Under the pieces are notes generated by a model. That model saw only the letters and a list, made by a program, of their open reading frames with translations. It had not been told where the DNA came from and ran no database searches. The translations under genes were made by a program, and so were the position numbers. Source: Apostichopus japonicus (lineage: Eukaryota > Echinodermata > Holothuroidea > Aspidochirotida > Stichopodidae). From it: DNA of 60,000 nucleotides. The stretch spans positions 10,105,001 through 10,165,000 of the forward strand of contig NC_092561.1 in assembly GCF_037975245.1 (NCBI RefSeq), read 5' to 3'. Within the stretch, counting starts at the first letter, position 1. Each line of letters opens with the position of its first letter. Positions 59,301 through 60,000 of the stretch are shown one piece after another.

Positions 59301-59505
59301 CAGTATAAGTACTTAAATATTGCCCTTATAAATAAACCAGGTTTCCAACATGCCTAGAGTAGCCTACGATTACAAACCCATGAAGGTGAGTACAACTACA
59401 TGGCAACCATGTTATGATGTGAATATTAATACAGATTCATTCCAAGTCTGATAGGTACTTACCACCATTTGACGGCAGGCTGTCATCGGATACGGGTGAT
59501 GTACG
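50087..59505 (-). CDS. Short-chain collagen C4-like protein, five exons (5' end outside)
   Basis: Exons in transcript order: 59505-59463, 54964-54821, 53714-53571, 52072-51767, 50316-50087, all joined at phase-1 introns. The protein has a Ser/Pro-rich start, a CVMCPPGDPGPRG entry into seven Gly-X-Y triplets (to GRDGRDA), a proline-rich linker, then the conserved C-terminal module: GATYIRWGRTTCP, HYSHKGSGSNFLCLP, APIYGTEY, EAPCAVCQATGR, GWTLEYRGYMM, YKSEFVCVDD, NNDESTIVPVHVKC and a terminal DLPCVVCTQ. This is the cysteine-rich domain of short-chain collagen C4-like (spongin-related) proteins of sponges, cnidarians, echinoderms and molluscs. Role: secreted trimeric extracellular-matrix or glue-like protein. 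The signal-peptide exon must lie beyond 60000. All splice sites are GT-AG and the frame is intact, so the gene is probably live. Confidence 0.9.
50618..51395 (+). repeat. 18-bp minisatellite, about 42 units
   Basis: Consensus acatggtcaataacaagt, with scattered substitutions and a few indels. The unit length is a multiple of three and no stop arises in one plus frame (VNNKYM repeats) or in one minus frame (HVLVID repeats), so long open frames appear on both strands; these are repeat artefacts. The array fills over half of the last intron (50317-51766) of the collagen C4-like gene. Confidence 0.95.
51767..52072 (-). CDS. Collagen C4-like gene, C-terminal domain exon 1
   Basis: Acceptor 'cttccttacag', donor GAAG|GTGGGT. 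306 bases. Contains SHYSHKGSGSNFLCLP, APIYGTEY and EAPCAVCQATGRQSLVVIPG, all at family positions. Confidence 0.9.
52437..52510 (+). mobile_element. Possible hAT-like left terminus
   Basis: CAGGGCTGTAGTCGAGTC followed by repeated GAGTC words (near 52453, 52482 and 52494) resembles hAT left ends with subterminal GAGTC repeats. No right end was found. It lies in the collagen gene intron 52073-53570. Confidence 0.35.
52511..53570. other. Rest of collagen gene intron
   Basis: No feature recognised apart from A-rich and G-rich patches. Confidence 0.4.
53571..53714 (-). CDS. Collagen C4-like gene, proline-rich linker exon
   Basis: Acceptor 'tatatatag', donor GATG|GTAAGA. 144 bases. Encodes a Pro-rich stretch (PPPKPQPPIPPPPPPP), then GATYIRWGRTTCPSYD, the start of the conserved C-terminal domain. 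Confidence 0.85.
53715..54820. other. Intron between linker and Gly-X-Y exons
   Basis: Contains a C13 run near 53872 and a small inverted 'cggaatattc' pair near 54140-54165. No gene or transposon recognised. Confidence 0.4.
54821..54964 (-). CDS. Collagen C4-like gene, Gly-X-Y exon
   Basis: Acceptor 'acctttcgcag', donor TTTA|GTGAGT. 144 bases. Encodes FLGQCVMCPPGDPGPRG and completes seven Gly-X-Y triplets before DAILF. The CxxC just before the triple helix could form interchain disulphides. Confidence 0.85.
55310..56400 (-). mobile_element. LINE fragment, CR1/L2-like RT, decayed
   Basis: Minus strand, in order: LKSMGVNGNLLLWIENWLGN, RKQRMAVRC, DVTSGVPQGPGLGHLFFAYI, RFADHTKLDAKV (catalytic FADD changed to FADH), KEWKRIFNIDKCKVKHI, then after a frameshift GRDLGTYIDSSLQHSKQCSD, RLYVQLVRPHLENAG, LKKIQRRDTRMVSLLKGVSY and LRGDLIQV. 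Several frameshifts and stops follow to about 55310. The 5' part is cut off at 56401, where the hAT stack begins. Lies inside the collagen gene's intron. Confidence 0.88.
56446..56640. repeat. Polypurine tract (about 190 bp)
   Basis: The plus strand is almost entirely A and G, with GGA/GAA and GGAAGGAAGG stretches. Such tracts can adopt triplex structures. Confidence 0.9.
56883..57108. mobile_element. hAT-like right end with doubled subterminal module
   Basis: The module (TTTCCAGCGATCTGGGAG ... TTGTACGCTTCGCG) occurs twice in tandem at about 56890 and 56973, then runs to GTGGCGCTATGCTTAGATA and a terminus CTACACGCCTG at 57108 (inverted: CAGGCGTGTAG). No left partner was identified; the unit is probably a truncated copy inside the outer element. 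Confidence 0.55.
57435..57811. mobile_element. 377-bp hAT MITE, nested
   Basis: TIR CAGTGGCGGAGC and its inverse, with exact 8-bp target duplication CCGCCGCG (57427-57434 and 57812-57819). The right side carries the shared subterminal module (about 57660-57745). Confidence 0.93.
58503..59301. mobile_element. Foldback-like element with tandem-repeat TIRs
   Basis: The left arm has three 16-bp units (58510-58557) of GTCTCTATGTTCCGAC type; the right arm has seven inverse units GTCGGAACATAGAGAC (59183-59294). Outer tips GGGTTACATC and GATGTCACCC are inverse with one mismatch. Inverted repeats built of short tandem units are the hallmark of Foldback (FB) elements. Interior: C14 and C-rich runs near 58684 and 59058, no gene. 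Confidence 0.75.
59463..59505 (-). CDS. Collagen C4-like gene, short N-terminal exon
   Basis: Acceptor 'gtcctttgcag' and donor GGTG|GTAAGT (minus strand). 43 bases: 14 codons (RTSPVSDDSLPSNG) plus one, entering in phase 0. It is supported only by splice sites and phase fit with the next exon. Confidence 0.6.
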
Positions 59506-60000
59506 CTGCAAAGGACAAGAGCATTATACTGAAGAACTTTTTAAAATTGTGGGACTGAAGTATATACAGCATACTACAATCTTTATTCGATATCAAAATG
59601 TACTGAATGACCAAACCACCTACTACTGTCAACAATTAATACTGGTGGCTAAGGTTGATGGTTTAACAAATCCTGAGAATTTACTGCATCTGATCCAAAC
59701 AAAAGTCCTCGTAGCATTTTGTGTTGAGAAAACACGATTTTTTTCCCTTCAATTTGGTGATATTGTCTAACTGTTTCTGACAACAGCCGAGTGAATGAAT
59801 TTATCACAGCATTTTTTTTTCTTCATTTCTTTACAAAGTTTAAGTCACTTAGTCATTAAGGAAAGTAATACATTTCTCAAGAGAAAAATTGCATTTTGAT
59901 AAAATTCACAGCTAAGTACACTTTCTATATGTATCACATATGAAAGATATATCAACAAGATTATGACAATGCAAACGTAAAGCTTTTGAAGAACACCATG
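59506..60000. other. Upstream intron of the collagen C4-like gene
   Basis: No exon recognised. The 73-codon open frame at 59549-59770 lacks splice context. The signal-peptide exon is expected beyond the window. Confidence 0.4.

Overview
The window is gene-poor, AT-rich, repeat-dense animal DNA. Genes are small phase-matched exons spread over kilobases, and between them lie decayed CR1/L2/Rex1-type LINEs, many hAT-like DNA elements, tRNA-headed SINEs, minisatellites and microsatellites. The host genes (a short-chain collagen C4-like protein, a SAMD3-like protein, a BAK-like Bcl-2 protein, a TIL-type cysteine-rich domain) suggest a marine invertebrate, perhaps an echinoderm. The phylum is inference. 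No bacterial operons, phage genes or CRISPR arrays are present.

Layout. 1-8.2 kb: intergenic repeats, including a ~144-bp tandem array that ends in a perfect-centre palindrome, and a 741-bp terminal-inverted-repeat (TIR) element. 8.3-13.3 kb (+): four exons of a SAMD3-like gene; the last exon has a one-base frameshift. 13.6-17.9 kb: tandem and dispersed repeats, a 1.3-kb hAT-like element, a tRNA-like SINE head and a 106-bp tandem array. 19.5-25.4 kb (-): three-exon gene for a small protein with BAK-like BH3, BH1 and BH2 regions. Its first intron holds broken TIL/VWC-type exons on the opposite strand. 26.5-29.8 kb: two SINEs around a hAT-like element, an AT/GT microsatellite and a decayed LINE. 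32.4-33.3, 44.0-44.2 and 47.4-48.0 kb: paired dispersed repeats, including two copies of an element whose 5' end matches U2 snRNA. 34.9-38.7 kb (+): nearly full-length LINE whose endonuclease region was split by a 797-bp hAT element with an exact 8-bp target duplication. 49.6-59.5 kb (-): short-chain collagen C4-like gene, five exons in the window. Its last intron is more than half an 18-bp minisatellite. Its first intron in the window holds a LINE fragment and a nested stack of hAT and foldback-like elements.

The host genes do not form a pathway. The collagen gene is secreted extracellular matrix, the BAK-like protein would act in apoptosis, and the SAMD3-like protein has no established role. 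The main biology here is transposon ecology: at least five hAT-like termini share one subterminal module despite different tips, and a possible snRNA-headed SINE family is present. All calls come from reading the sequence; no database search was run.
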